Shown here: positions 7,568-15,987 of the stretch, one piece after another | Numbering within the stretch: the stretch's first letter is position 1 | Layout of the letters: each line of letters starts with the position of its first letter | Source: Eubacterium xylanophilum ATCC 35991 | Lineage (GTDB): Bacteria; Bacillota; Clostridia; Lachnospirales; Lachnospiraceae | Reading direction: 5' to 3' | Length of the DNA: 64,000 nucleotides | NCBI RefSeq assembly: GCF_000518685.1 | Contig: NZ_JAEB01000009.1 | Span: 1 to 64,000 of the forward strand | The notes under the pieces: model-generated | The model's input: the letters and a program-made list of their open reading frames with translations, nothing else | The model's database searches: none | Told to the model about the DNA's origin: nothing | Translations under genes and position numbers: made by a program

Positions 7568-8626
7568 ATGAGAGCATTTGATTATAGTAATGGATGGGAA
7601 AAACTTTTAACGCCTGATATAGTGGCTCTGCTTACGCAAATTCATGAATATAAAGGAGAGCAGGCTTTGTTTGTTGAAGCTAAAGCAGATGCATTGACAA
7701 GGCTTGTAGAGATTGCCAAGATTCAAAGTACTGAGGCTTCAAACAAGATTGAAGGCATCTACACTTCCGATGCAAGATTGAAGGCACTTGTAAAGGATAA
7801 GATCACGCCTAAGACGAGGAACGAGCGAGAGATTGCCGGATACAGGGATGTACTTAATACAATCCATGAGAGTCATGATTACATCTCGATAAGACCGAAT
7901 ATGATCCTTCAGCTTCACAGAGATTTATATAAGTTTGAAGGTTATGATATCGGCGGAAAGTATAAAGCAGCGGATAACATCATTGAGGAAGAGGACGAAC
8001 AGGGCAACAAGTTTGTAAGATTCAGACCGGTCCCTGCATGGGAAACGCCCGAGGCAATCGAGAATCTTTGTAATGAATTTGACAAAGCTCTCGGAACCGG
8101 GATAATAGATCCGCTTCTTCTGATACCGATGTTTATACTGGATTTCCTGTGCATCCATCCTTTTAATGATGGTAACGGTAGAATGAGCAGACTGCTTACG
8201 CTGCTGATGTTATACAGAGCTGGATACATCGTAGGTAAGTATATCAGTATTGAACATCTGATAGAAAAGACTAAGACATCATATTATGAGTGCCTTCAGG
8301 AAAGCTCTCTTAACTGGCATGAGGAAGAGAATAATTATATTCCGTTTGTACAGTATACGCTCGGTGTTGTTGTTGCTGCATACAGAGATTTCTCTGACAG
8401 GGTAAAAACATTGGTTACAAGCGGACTTTCAAAGCCTGAGCGAGTGGCTGAACTGATTAAGAACACTTATGGAGAGATCACGAAGTCGCAGATCATGGAG
8501 AAATGCCCTGACATCAGCCGTATAACGGTAGAAAGAGCATTGTCTGAATTGCTGTCATCGGAAAGTATTATAAAGATCGGTGGCGGTAGATATACAAAAT
8601 ACGTTTGGAACAGAGATAAGGAATAA
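7568..8626 (+). CDS. Fic family protein with C-terminal winged helix
   Basis: This 352-residue Fic protein of the widespread DUF4172-like architecture is a predicted protein nucleotidylyltransferase. The N-terminal inhibitory motif is in STEASNKIEGIYTSD; the catalytic loop is HPFNDGNGRMSR. The C-terminal ~60 residues (ITKSQIMEKCPDISRITVER) form a likely winged helix. RBS is GTGAGGATATAAAA. The start of an hsdM gene follows at 8639 with its own RBS, so this fic was once part of a type I restriction operon. It is only weakly similar in sequence to the Fic protein at 1002 and belongs to a different subfamily. Confidence 0.92.
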   Translation: MRAFDYSNGWEKLLTPDIVALLTQIHEYKGEQALFVEAKADALTRLVEIAKIQSTEASNKIEGIYTSDARLKALVKDKITPKTRNEREIAGYRDVLNTIHESHDYISIRPNMILQLHRDLYKFEGYDIGGKYKAADNIIEEEDEQGNKFVRFRPVPAWETPEAIENLCNEFDKALGTGIIDPLLLIPMFILDFLCIHPFNDGNGRMSRLLTLLMLYRAGYIVGKYISIEHLIEKTKTSYYECLQESSLNWHEEENNYIPFVQYTLGVVVAAYRDFSDRVKTLVTSGLSKPERVAELIKNTYGEITKSQIMEKCPDISRITVERALSELLSSESIIKIGGGRYTKYVWNRDKE

Positions 8627-8638
8627 AGGAGAACGATA

Positions 8639-8737
8639 ATGAGCGGAGAACTTGGTAATAAGATTGATAGTTTATGGGAGAGTTTCTGGAACGGAGGAAT
8701 CACCAATCCGCTTGATGTTGTTGAGCAGATGAAATGA
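8639..8737 (+). pseudogene. hsdM stump (type I methyltransferase N-terminus)
   Basis: A 32-codon frame reads [20 protein letters not shown] then [11 protein letters not shown], the characteristic N-terminus of HsdM methyltransferases, and ends abruptly at a stop. Full HsdM is around 500 residues. A good RBS (AAAGGAG) precedes it, so it is expressed behind fic but encodes nothing useful. The breakpoint is near 8730. Confidence 0.8.
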
Positions 8738-8810
8738 GCAAGGGAAAACCTACTGCTAATATGATTGTATCGCTTGATACCATGCTTAGCTAGAAAGAGT
8801 GGTGCTTAGA
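8738..8810 (+). pseudogene. fragment of an immunity-like gene
   Basis: Thirty bases (8759-8788) are identical to 4069-4098 and in the same reading frame, giving MIVSLDTML, followed by a stop. It is a remnant of a gene related to the one at 3951. Confidence 0.65.
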
Positions 8811-9064
8811 ATGCGCGGATTAAATAGCGGACAAGCAAATGGAACAAGTGGTTCTCCACAAACTACTATAGAACAGCAGGAATATGCCCAAAACGGCAAC
8901 GATAAAGGAAGAACAAAAGCAAGGATATGACCAGGTAAAGTATTCGTGGCAGAAATATATGGGTCGATAAAAAGGTGTGGGATGCTGCTATATATGCACG
9001 GAACCATGGTACATGCACTAAAAAGCAGAAGGAGATGTTAGATTATGGACATTGGAAAGCATAA
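8811..9064 (+). pseudogene. decayed toxin gene (third toxin-immunity pair)
   Basis: A 39-codon start (MRGLNSGQANGTSGSPQ...KGRTKARI, stop at 8928) is followed in another frame by a tail reading VWDAAIYARNHGTCTKKQKE then MLDYGHWKA. The tail ends at 9064 and overlaps the next gene's start by 20 bases. GHWKA-type endings are typical of polymorphic toxin nuclease domains. At least one frameshift and one nonsense change separate the parts, so the toxin is dead. The intact gene downstream looks like the retained immunity protein. Confidence 0.55.
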
Positions 9065-9416
9065 AGATGATTATAAATATTATGAAGGATATGAAGGTGA
9101 AAAAGAGATTGTTATTTCTTTACCTGATATAGTGTATCATTTTTGGGATGGCTATTTTGAGGATATTTTTGGGAATCCTCAATCAACAGAAAGTGGGTGG
9201 ATAGGATTTACTCGTGATTATAATGAGTTCATTAATGCTTTTGAGGATGATTGTATTGAATGCGCTGTTGAAGTAGAAGAGTATTTAAAGGATTTAACGC
9301 TTTACCAAAATCAGTCATTTTCGTATAATGAAACTGCAGATGTACTTAATTGCTTGATTACAATAATGACAACGGCGAAAGAAAAACATACATGTGTTCT
9401 TGTGAGAGTTAATTAA
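9045..9416 (+). CDS. orphan immunity-like protein
   Basis: This 123-residue, strongly acidic protein (DDYKYYEGYEGEKE, then an aromatic-rich core and FEDDCIECAVEVEEYLKDL) is preceded by AGGAGATGTTAG. Its ATG lies within the tail of the decayed toxin. Length, charge and overlap all suit an immunity protein outliving its toxin. The family name is not recognised. Confidence 0.5.
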   Translation: MDIGKHKDDYKYYEGYEGEKEIVISLPDIVYHFWDGYFEDIFGNPQSTESGWIGFTRDYNEFINAFEDDCIECAVEVEEYLKDLTLYQNQSFSYNETADVLNCLITIMTTAKEKHTCVLVRVN

Positions 9417-9660
9417 CGTAAGTAGTCTTGTTTTTAATGATTTAAAGATTGACGTGGAAATTTTTTGTCTTGATGTCGTAGGAATTGCTAGTAATCAAAG
9501 CAATAGATGTTAGCCTAAATTCGTATTTTTTTATAAAATATGGATGAAATGGTATAATTAACACGATATATTGTATATATAAAAGATTATATATGCTATA
9601 TATGATGTCCAATATAGAGGAGAATAAAGAGAAATATATCGGATTTTAATAATTATTATA
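9417..9660. other. AT-rich gene-free stretch
   Basis: No gene seen. It includes short TATATA-rich palindromes around 9565-9605, one of which resembles a segment near 6060. Confidence 0.3.
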
Positions 9661-9672
9661 GAGGTGATTGAA

Positions 9673-9795
9673 GTGTTTGAAGCAATCGTTCCATATGGGC
9701 TGAAGAGTAGGACATTTTATTTAGAAAATGATTGTAAGGATATCTGGTGCTGGTCAGAAAAGGTATATGAGTTTGTAAAAAACAGAGAGCGCTGA
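9673..9795 (+). CDS. small hypothetical ORF, possibly a remnant
   Basis: A GTG-initiated 40-codon frame (VFEAIVPYGLKSRTFYLEND then CKDIWCWSEKVYEFVKNRER) has a convincing GAGGTG ribosome binding site at 9661-9666. It is not recognised. It lies just ahead of the nucleotidyltransferase gene and could be an intact small protein or the start of a truncated one. Confidence 0.3.
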   Translation: MFEAIVPYGLKSRTFYLENDCKDIWCWSEKVYEFVKNRER

Positions 9796-9840
9796 AAGAA
9801 TATCTTTGAGTATTGTGTTTGTTGGGATGAGGTGAGAAAA

Positions 9841-10599
9841 ATGGATACAGTTATAAACTGTTTTGTAGAACAGTCAAAAGAAATACTAAAGGATAATCTG
9901 GTTGGAGTATATCTCCATGGCTCAGCAGTCATGGGATGTTATAATCCGGCAAAGAGCGATATAGATTTAATCATAGTGGTGAAGGATTCTATAGAGGATA
10001 GTGTTAAGAGAGCCTTTATGGACATGGTGGTGGAATTAAACAGTAAGGGACCTGCAAAAGGAATTGAAATGAGTATTGTAAAGCAAAGTGCTTGTAAGCC
10101 ATTTGTTTACCCTACTCCCTTTGAACTACATTTTTCTGTTGCACATCTTGATTGGTACGGAAAGAATCCTGATGATTATATTTCGAAAATGAAGGGCGAG
10201 GATAAAGACCTTGCTGCGCATTTTACAATCATAAACCATAGGGGCAAGTGTCTATATGGCGCTTCTATTAAAGATATTTTTGCTGACATACCGGTACAGG
10301 ATTACATTGACTCTATCTGGAATGATATTGCTGAAGCGGAAGAGGAAATCACAGATAATCCAATGTATATTATATTGAATCTGGCAAGAGTGCTTGCATA
10401 TATTAAGGACGGGCTTGTGCTTTCCAAGAAAGAGGGCGGCGAATGGGCATTGAACAATGTTCATGAAAGATATCATAGTCTGATACAAGATGCTCTGATA
10501 GAATATGCAGAGGATAGAAATATTTTTTATGATACGTATCTTGCAAAGGATTATACCAAATATATGTTGGGAGAAATTGCAAGCGAAAAAGGCAAGTAA
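9841..10599 (+). CDS. aminoglycoside-adenylyltransferase-like nucleotidyltransferase
   Basis: This 252-residue protein has the nucleotidyltransferase core VGVYLHGSAVMGCYNPAKSD followed by IDLIIV (the GS...DxD metal site). Its helical C-terminal domain includes SKKEGGEWALNN and HERYHSL, similar to the DUF4111 half of ANT(3'')/ANT(9) enzymes. It may modify an aminoglycoside-like antibiotic or another small molecule; substrate cannot be read from sequence. The ATG at 9841 is chosen over a GTG at 9832 because GATGAGGTG sits seven bases upstream of it. It lies alone between restriction-modification and toxin remnants, in keeping with mobile cargo. Confidence 0.75.
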   Translation: MDTVINCFVEQSKEILKDNLVGVYLHGSAVMGCYNPAKSDIDLIIVVKDSIEDSVKRAFMDMVVELNSKGPAKGIEMSIVKQSACKPFVYPTPFELHFSVAHLDWYGKNPDDYISKMKGEDKDLAAHFTIINHRGKCLYGASIKDIFADIPVQDYIDSIWNDIAEAEEEITDNPMYIILNLARVLAYIKDGLVLSKKEGGEWALNNVHERYHSLIQDALIEYAEDRNIFYDTYLAKDYTKYMLGEIASEKGK

Positions 10600-10649
10600 A
10601 GGTAGTGTGATAACACTCCCGTGATAACATTAGCTTATACAGTCCGTGT

Positions 10650-10723
10650 GGTACATATAGTGTTAATTGATTGTTAATAGATTGTTAATAGATTGCAGGT
10701 AATCCTTGTGTTTACCTGCAGTT
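10650..10723 (+). repeat. dispersed repeat with terminator hairpin
   Basis: GGTACATATAGTG (10650-10662) and the hairpin GCAGGTAA / TTACCTGC (10695-10719) repeat the arrangement at 7328-7384. Between them this copy carries a tandem GATTGTTAATA-type duplication. The hairpin may terminate the nucleotidyltransferase transcript. Confidence 0.6.
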
Positions 10724-10764
10724 TCATTATTGGGAAATGTTATTGTACCCGATCTAGAAATAAT

Positions 10765-10809
10765 ACGTTGACAACGTATAAAGAATGATTTATACTTTAA
10801 TAAAGTATA
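10765..10809 (+). promoter_or_regulatory. promoter with two palindromic operators
   Basis: TTGACA (10768-10773), a 17-base spacer and TATACT (10791-10796) form a near-consensus promoter. ACGTTG-A-CAACGT (10765-10777) covers the -35 box and TATACTTTA-A-TAAAGTATA (10791-10809) covers the -10 box. The adjacent HTH gene is the obvious regulator. Confidence 0.75.
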
Positions 10810-10831
10810 AAAAAGATTCGGAGATGACGAT

Positions 10832-11062
10832 ATGGAAATTTCAGCTAGAATAAAAGAATTACGAAAGAAAACCGGATTATCACAAAGCAAGTTTTCCGCT
10901 AAATTCGGGATACCTGTAAGAACTCTTCAGCAATGGGAACAGGGGATAAGCGCTCCTCCGGAATATTTGGTCAGAATGATGTCGTATATTATGCAGCTTG
11001 AGGAAGAGGTGCAAATAAATGATGAAGAATCGAAAAGGGGGAAACATGCAGATGGCAAATGA
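10832..11062 (+). CDS. XRE-type helix-turn-helix regulator
   Basis: This 76-residue protein is almost entirely one HTH_3 domain: ARIKELRKKTGLSQSKFSAK then FGIPVRTLQQWEQGISAPP. It probably represses its own promoter through the two palindromes just upstream. Its 3' end overlaps the next gene by 17 bases, so the pair is translationally coupled. This layout is typical of small regulator pairs from phage or mobile elements. Confidence 0.85.
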   Translation: MEISARIKELRKKTGLSQSKFSAKFGIPVRTLQQWEQGISAPPEYLVRMMSYIMQLEEEVQINDEESKRGKHADGK

Positions 11063-11933
11063 TAGAGTTCAGTTATTTGAAGACCAGCCAATTAGGACGG
11101 CGTGGGTCCCGGATGAAGAAGAGTGGTATTTTTCGATTGTGGATGTGGTTGGCGTGCTGACTGAGCAACCGGATATTGATGGTGCAAGAAATTATTGGAA
11201 AGTACTGAAAAACAGGCTTAAAGAAGAAGGTAGTCAGTTGGTTACAAATTGTAACCAACTGAAAATGAGATCACCGAAGGATGGAAAAAGATATAATACT
11301 GACGTAGCCAACACCGAGCAGTTGCTTCGCTTGATTCAATCAATCCCATCAAAAAAGGCAGAACCTTTCAAAATGTGGCTGGCCCAGGTAGGTCGTGATC
11401 GAATAGAGGAAGTGATAGACCCGGAACTGACTATCGAGAGGGCTCTTGAGACCTATGCTAAAAAAGGTTATTCACGAGAATGGATCAATCAGCGCCTGCA
11501 GGCAATTCAGGTAAGAAAAGAACTTACAGATGAGTGGGATAAACGTGGCGTCAAGAAAGGTGTAGAATACGCAATTCTGACAGATGAGATAACGAAAGCC
11601 TGGTCCGGAATGACAACACGGCAGTATAAAAATCATAAAGGTTTAAAAAAGGAAAACCTCCGGGACAACATGTCAACGTTGGAGCTGGTGCTAAATATGC
11701 TTGCTGAGGCTACCACTACAGAAATCTCTAAGCAAAAACAACTGGAAACCTTTGAGGAAAATCGAATGGTCGCAATTGAAGGCGGAGAAGCCGCAGGAGA
11801 AGCACGTTTGGCGGTGGAAAAGAGAACCGGAAAACCTGTGATCACGAGTAAAAATGCAGCACAATTGCAGGATTTAGTTACAGGTCTCATTGAAACTGTA
11901 AATGATAGAAGCGATGATCAAGAAGAGGAATGA
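11046..11933 (+). CDS. Bro-N domain protein (phage antirepressor-like)
   Basis: This 295-residue protein has an N-terminal Bro-N region (RTAWVPDEEEWYFSIVDVVG to about residue 105), typical of phage antirepressors. Next comes a helical part (LTIERALETYAKKGYSREWI) and a C-terminal basic region rich in Glu/Ala. Such proteins bind DNA or a partner repressor; the exact role here is unknown. The start at 11046 follows AGGGGGAAAC and overlaps the HTH gene. Base composition from here through the large helicase gene appears more GC-rich than the flanking toxin region, which suggests a separate origin. Confidence 0.75.
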   Translation: MQMANDRVQLFEDQPIRTAWVPDEEEWYFSIVDVVGVLTEQPDIDGARNYWKVLKNRLKEEGSQLVTNCNQLKMRSPKDGKRYNTDVANTEQLLRLIQSIPSKKAEPFKMWLAQVGRDRIEEVIDPELTIERALETYAKKGYSREWINQRLQAIQVRKELTDEWDKRGVKKGVEYAILTDEITKAWSGMTTRQYKNHKGLKKENLRDNMSTLELVLNMLAEATTTEISKQKQLETFEENRMVAIEGGEAAGEARLAVEKRTGKPVITSKNAAQLQDLVTGLIETVNDRSDDQEEE

Positions 11934-12311
11934 ATAAACTAATAAGCGGCTATATGGCACACGGGGGACTTTGATAAGGATGGCGAAGTAGAGTGCCCAT
12001 ATTGTAATGAAGATAGTATCGTTTTCGTATGGGGCATCAGGTAAGCAGGGTTTGTCAGTGAGGAAATTGTTATAGATTTGTAATTATAGATTATGACAAA
12101 ATGAAAGCCTTTCGGGCCAGACCGAGAAAAAAGGTAAGCTAAAGCTTATGCTACACGAGCGCAAAAAAAGTACTTCAAAATCAGGTAAGAGAAGTTGTAA
12201 TAGGCTTATTAAAGTAATAGGAAAAGTATATATAATGAACTGGGAGAGTATGGAGTATATGAGGTGTTCTGTTGGATATATGAAAGCCATATCAAAAAGT
12301 GAGGTATTAGA
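11934..12311. other. gene-free stretch with a gene remnant
   Basis: No intact gene. A short frame ending at about 12041 reads DKDGEVECPYCNEDSIVFVW then GIR, a zinc-finger-like scrap without a usable start. The rest is unremarkable up to the GTGAGG ribosome binding site of the following gene. Confidence 0.4.
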
Positions 12312-15300
12312 ATGGAAGAAATAGACGAACTCAGGCAGCAGATTGCTGACCTGCGGGAAGAAAACCGAATATTAAAAGAACTGCTGAAGCGTAATCACAT
12401 TTCTTTCAAGGAATATGCCCCTGAAAGCTCTTACCGGGAATCGGAGCAATTTGATCCAAACCAGGGTGCCAGAATCATTCATCCGTCTGTCATCACAGAA
12501 AAGATGGCGGTCCATTTTTATGCAAGATTCTGGGGCAGGGAAGATGTTTTTGCTTTGCGGTATGAGAGCAAAAATACCGGAAAGTCCGGCTATGCTTTGC
12601 AGTGTCATAACAGATGGAACGATGCGGTTTGTCCGAAACAACAAAGGAAAAAGCAGAAATGCCAGGAATGTATGCACAAGGATTTTATCCGTTTAGAAAT
12701 TGGACATATTTTGGCACATCTCCAGGGAAGAAAGTATAATGCTTCGGATGTGGTCGGTGTCTATCCTTTATTGCAAAATGATATGTGTCGATTTCTTGTC
12801 TTTGATTTTGATAACCACTCTGTGGAGGCATCTGGAAAGGATTTTGCGAATGAGGATGACGAGTGGAGAGAAGAAGTGGATGGAATGTGCCAGATCTGCG
12901 AGAAGAACGGTATTACCCCTCTGGTAGAACGGTCAAGATCTGGAAGAGGGGCACATCTGTGGATTTTCTTTCAGGAACCTGTTCCTGCGTCTTTGGCACG
13001 CAGATTTGGTTTTGCTCTACTTGAAAAAGGATCGGAGGAAGTCAATCTTAAATCGTTCAAGTATTATGACCGGATGCTACCGGCACAGAATCATGCGCCG
13101 GAGGGCGGTGTGGGAAATCTGATCGCATTACCGTTACAAGGGAAAGCTCTGAGAGAAGGGAACAGTGCTTTTGTTGATGAGAACTGGAATGCTTATCCGA
13201 ATCAGTGGCGACACTTGTTCAGTATTCCGGCATTATCTCAGAAAGAGATAGAAGAAAAAATCAGCGAATGGAGTGCCGGTGCAGGAGAGGCACAGATTGG
13301 CAAGATATTATTTGATGAAAATGGAGAGCGTTTAGAACCATGGAAAACAGGAAAAAAATATAGAAAATCGGATGCTTCGGGAAAACTGTTTCTTACGATT
13401 TCAGAATGCATTTATGTGGATACGATTAATATAAAGATAAGACTACAGAACCAGATTAGGAGGCTGGCACTTGTATCCAATCCGCAGTATTATAAAAACA
13501 GGAACATGGGAAGGGAAAACTTTGATACACCGAGCAGGATTTATCTTGGCGAAGATGAAGACGGATATATCAAACTGCCCAGAGGCCTATTAGGGACATT
13601 GACAGAAAAGTGCAAGGAATCCGGAATCAAATATGAGATATCGGATAACAGGCAGACGGGAACAGAAATTCATGTGGAATTTCAGGGAGAACTGCGGGAA
13701 GAACAAAAAAAGGCGGCAGAAACCCTGTCGGGATATGACAATGGAATCCTGCATGCAGCGACAGCTTTTGGAAAAACGGTCGTATGCTGTGCTTTGATAG
13801 CAGAGAAGAAAGTGAATACGCTGATATTACTGGAATCTTCTGCTCTGATTGACCAATGGATGGAGGCGATAGAAAAATTTTTAAACATAGAGGAAGAAAT
13901 GCCGACTTACAAAACAAAGACCGGTCGTGTAAGGGTAAGGAAAAGCCTGGTCGGGAGGATACATGGAGCACATGATTCCTCGACTGGGATTATAGATATT
14001 GCTATGGTTGGCTCTTTATGCAAAAAGGGAGAATTTCATGAAAGACTGGCTGAATACGGATGCTGTATTCTGGATGAATGTCACCATGCCGCTTCTGATA
14101 CGATTATCAAAGTTCTCAGTGAAGTCAGGGCAAAGTATGTGTATGGCGTGACGGCAACGCCAAAGAGAGGGGATGGTCTGGAGAAGATTAATGAGATGCT
14201 TTTAGGTCCTGTCCGGTTCCATTATACATCTAAGGAGCGTGCACTCGCACAGGGCATCCGACATCTGGTCTATCCGAGATTTACCAAGACAGTAGCGACA
14301 AGAGGGGCAGAGGAACGGAAGCACATCAATGAGGCTTATGAAATCATTCGGAATAATGCCGTCAGGGAAGACTTGATTATTTCAGATATAGAAAAGGCAG
14401 TAAAGATGGAGAGAACACCAGTCATATTATCCAGATATAAGGATTTGTCGGAAAGATTTTATGAAAGGTTAAAAGGTTATGCGGATCATGTTTTCATTAT
14501 GACGGGGAATAATAAAAAAGAACATAAGACGATCCGAAAAGAGCTATTGGAAATTCCGGCAGAAGAGAGTATCATTCTTGTTGCAACAGGACAATTGATC
14601 GGGGAAGGGTTTGATATGCCCCGGTTGGATACCTTATTTTTGGCAACGCCAGTGTCAGGAGAACAGATTGTGGACCAGTATGCCGGGCGTCTGCACAGGG
14701 ATTATGAGGGCAAGGAAAATGTCATCATTTACGATTATGTGGATTGGCATATTAGAGAGTTTGATACTATGTATGCCAAAAGGCTGAAAGCATATAAAAA
14801 GATCGGTTATGAGCTTGTAGCGAGTATAGAGGATTTTAATTCTGAAGGTAAAGGAACCGAATCAGAATCTTCAAAGGAGAATGGGCAGAGTAATGCGATT
14901 TATGATTACGAGAGTTATCATGCTGCTTTTGAGAAAGATTTGGTTCATGCGGATAAGAGTGTTGTGATTTCCAGTCCGGTGATCTGCAGAGACAAGATTA
15001 AGGAGATGACTGGATTGCTGAAAGACAGGCAGATAGCCGGTGTGAGTGTAACAATCGTGACATGGAGCCCGGATGCTTATGGATTTGGAGATTCCGGTGT
15101 ATGGTGTGCATTGCAGGAAGAAATGAGACAGGCTGGATTTGTGGTTCAGCAGGCAGAGGAGTTCTGCGAGAGATATGCAGTGATTGATGATGAAATTATC
15201 TGGTATGGAAGCATGAACTTTTTAGGAAGAGAAGATGTGGAGGATAATCTGATGCGGGTGTGCAGTAGGGAAATCGCAGCCGAACTGATGGAGATGACGT

Positions 15301-15335
15301 TTGGCGGAGAGAATGATATTTCTATTTTGAAATAG
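12312..15335 (+). CDS. primase-helicase-PLD nuclease fusion (TOTE conflict-system type)
   Basis: This is a 1007-residue multi-domain protein. A coiled coil (1-30) precedes an archaeo-eukaryotic primase-like domain (about 60-275) with the metal motif FDFD at 164-167, the motif SGRGAHLW at 209-216 and a Cys cluster (C98, C107, C117, C120). An SF2 helicase follows: TAFGKT near 485, DECHH near 589, TATPK near 614 and QYAGRLHRD near 789. The C-terminus (about 875-1000) has a phospholipase-D fold in which the HxK site reads CER, though WYGSMN is kept. It is annotated in databases as a TOTE conflict-system protein and is thought to act on foreign or R-loop nucleic acid. It is encoded alone, next to the Bro-N pair and a broken rhuM. 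The nuclease half may be catalytically impaired. Confidence 0.85.
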   Translation: MEEIDELRQQIADLREENRILKELLKRNHISFKEYAPESSYRESEQFDPNQGARIIHPSVITEKMAVHFYARFWGREDVFALRYESKNTGKSGYALQCHNRWNDAVCPKQQRKKQKCQECMHKDFIRLEIGHILAHLQGRKYNASDVVGVYPLLQNDMCRFLVFDFDNHSVEASGKDFANEDDEWREEVDGMCQICEKNGITPLVERSRSGRGAHLWIFFQEPVPASLARRFGFALLEKGSEEVNLKSFKYYDRMLPAQNHAPEGGVGNLIALPLQGKALREGNSAFVDENWNAYPNQWRHLFSIPALSQKEIEEKISEWSAGAGEAQIGKILFDENGERLEPWKTGKKYRKSDASGKLFLTISECIYVDTINIKIRLQNQIRRLALVSNPQYYKNRNMGRENFDTPSRIYLGEDEDGYIKLPRGLLGTLTEKCKESGIKYEISDNRQTGTEIHVEFQGELREEQKKAAETLSGYDNGILHAATAFGKTVVCCALIAEKKVNTLILLESSALIDQWMEAIEKFLNIEEEMPTYKTKTGRVRVRKSLVGRIHGAHDSSTGIIDIAMVGSLCKKGEFHERLAEYGCCILDECHHAASDTIIKVLSEVRAKYVYGVTATPKRGDGLEKINEMLLGPVRFHYTSKERALAQGIRHLVYPRFTKTVATRGAEERKHINEAYEIIRNNAVREDLIISDIEKAVKMERTPVILSRYKDLSERFYERLKGYADHVFIMTGNNKKEHKTIRKELLEIPAEESIILVATGQLIGEGFDMPRLDTLFLATPVSGEQIVDQYAGRLHRDYEGKENVIIYDYVDWHIREFDTMYAKRLKAYKKIGYELVASIEDFNSEGKGTESESSKENGQSNAIYDYESYHAAFEKDLVHADKSVVISSPVICRDKIKEMTGLLKDRQIAGVSVTIVTWSPDAYGFGDSGVWCALQEEMRQAGFVVQQAEEFCERYAVIDDEIIWYGSMNFLGREDVEDNLMRVCSREIAAELMEMTFGGENDISILK

Positions 15336-15383
15336 ATAATAGGTGAAGATGAGTTTTTTGAATACAAAGAGAAGGGAGCAAAA

Positions 15384-15740
15384 ATGGCAGAAGAGGTATA
15401 AAATCCATTATCCGATATTATTATGTATAAAAGGGAAGATGGTACTGTAAATATATAAATTCTAGTACAAGATGAAACTTTGTGGCTGACGCAGGAGCGG
15501 GATGGCACAGCTTTTTGGCGTAGACAGAACGGTTATCACGAAGCATTTGGGAAATATATTTAAAAGTGGTGAATTGGTAAAAGATTCAGTATGTGCAAAA
15601 ATTGAACATACTGCCAGTAATGGGAAAAAGTATAATACACAATTTTACAATTTGGATGCAATTTTATCGGTTGGTTATAGAGTAAACAGTAAGCAGGCGA
15701 CCATGTTTCGTATTTTTGCAAGTTAGGTTCTGAAGGAATA
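15384..15740 (+). pseudogene. broken rhuM (virulence RhuM family)
   Basis: Conceptual translation gives the RhuM N-terminus with damage: MAEEV-stop, then DIIMYKREDGTVNI-stop, then QDETLWLTQER. A frameshift follows at about 15500, then MAQLFGVDRTVITKHLGNIF and YNLDAILSVGYRVNSKQATM with FRIFAS-stop-VLKEYL. Intact members are about 330 residues. At least three stops and one frameshift make it non-functional. RhuM is a frequent passenger of type I restriction loci. Confidence 0.85.
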
Positions 15741-15751
15741 CTTGTTTTTGG

Positions 15752-15987
15752 AATTGTGTAAGGGTCAGCCTTATTTTGACGATATAATACTATTATAGGG
15801 TTTTGCAAAATCATGCACATCGTGCACAACGTTCATAAGAGAATACTAATAATTGTGCAGTATACGATTCATCAAAAAAGCCCTAAAGATGAGGAGATAT
15901 ATCCGACAAATGATTACAACTAGTTAGGGCAAGATGTGCATATTGTGTACATTATCCAGAGATTAAAGAAAAGGAGAAAAACCAGTA
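15752..15987. repeat. left flanking repeat and leader of the HEPN gene
   Basis: AATTGTGTAAGGGTCAGC (15752-15769) and ATGCACATCGTGCACAA (15813-15829) recur almost exactly downstream of the HEPN gene (17398-17415 and 17442-17458). The leader also contains GCCCTAA...TTAGGGC (around 15880-15930) and a further palindromic TGTGCATATTGTGTACA near 15935. Confidence 0.65.

Noticed and set aside
10832-11933. Resident prophage
   Set aside because: The HTH/Bro-N pair is phage-like, but no integrase, terminase, capsid or tail genes occur in the window.
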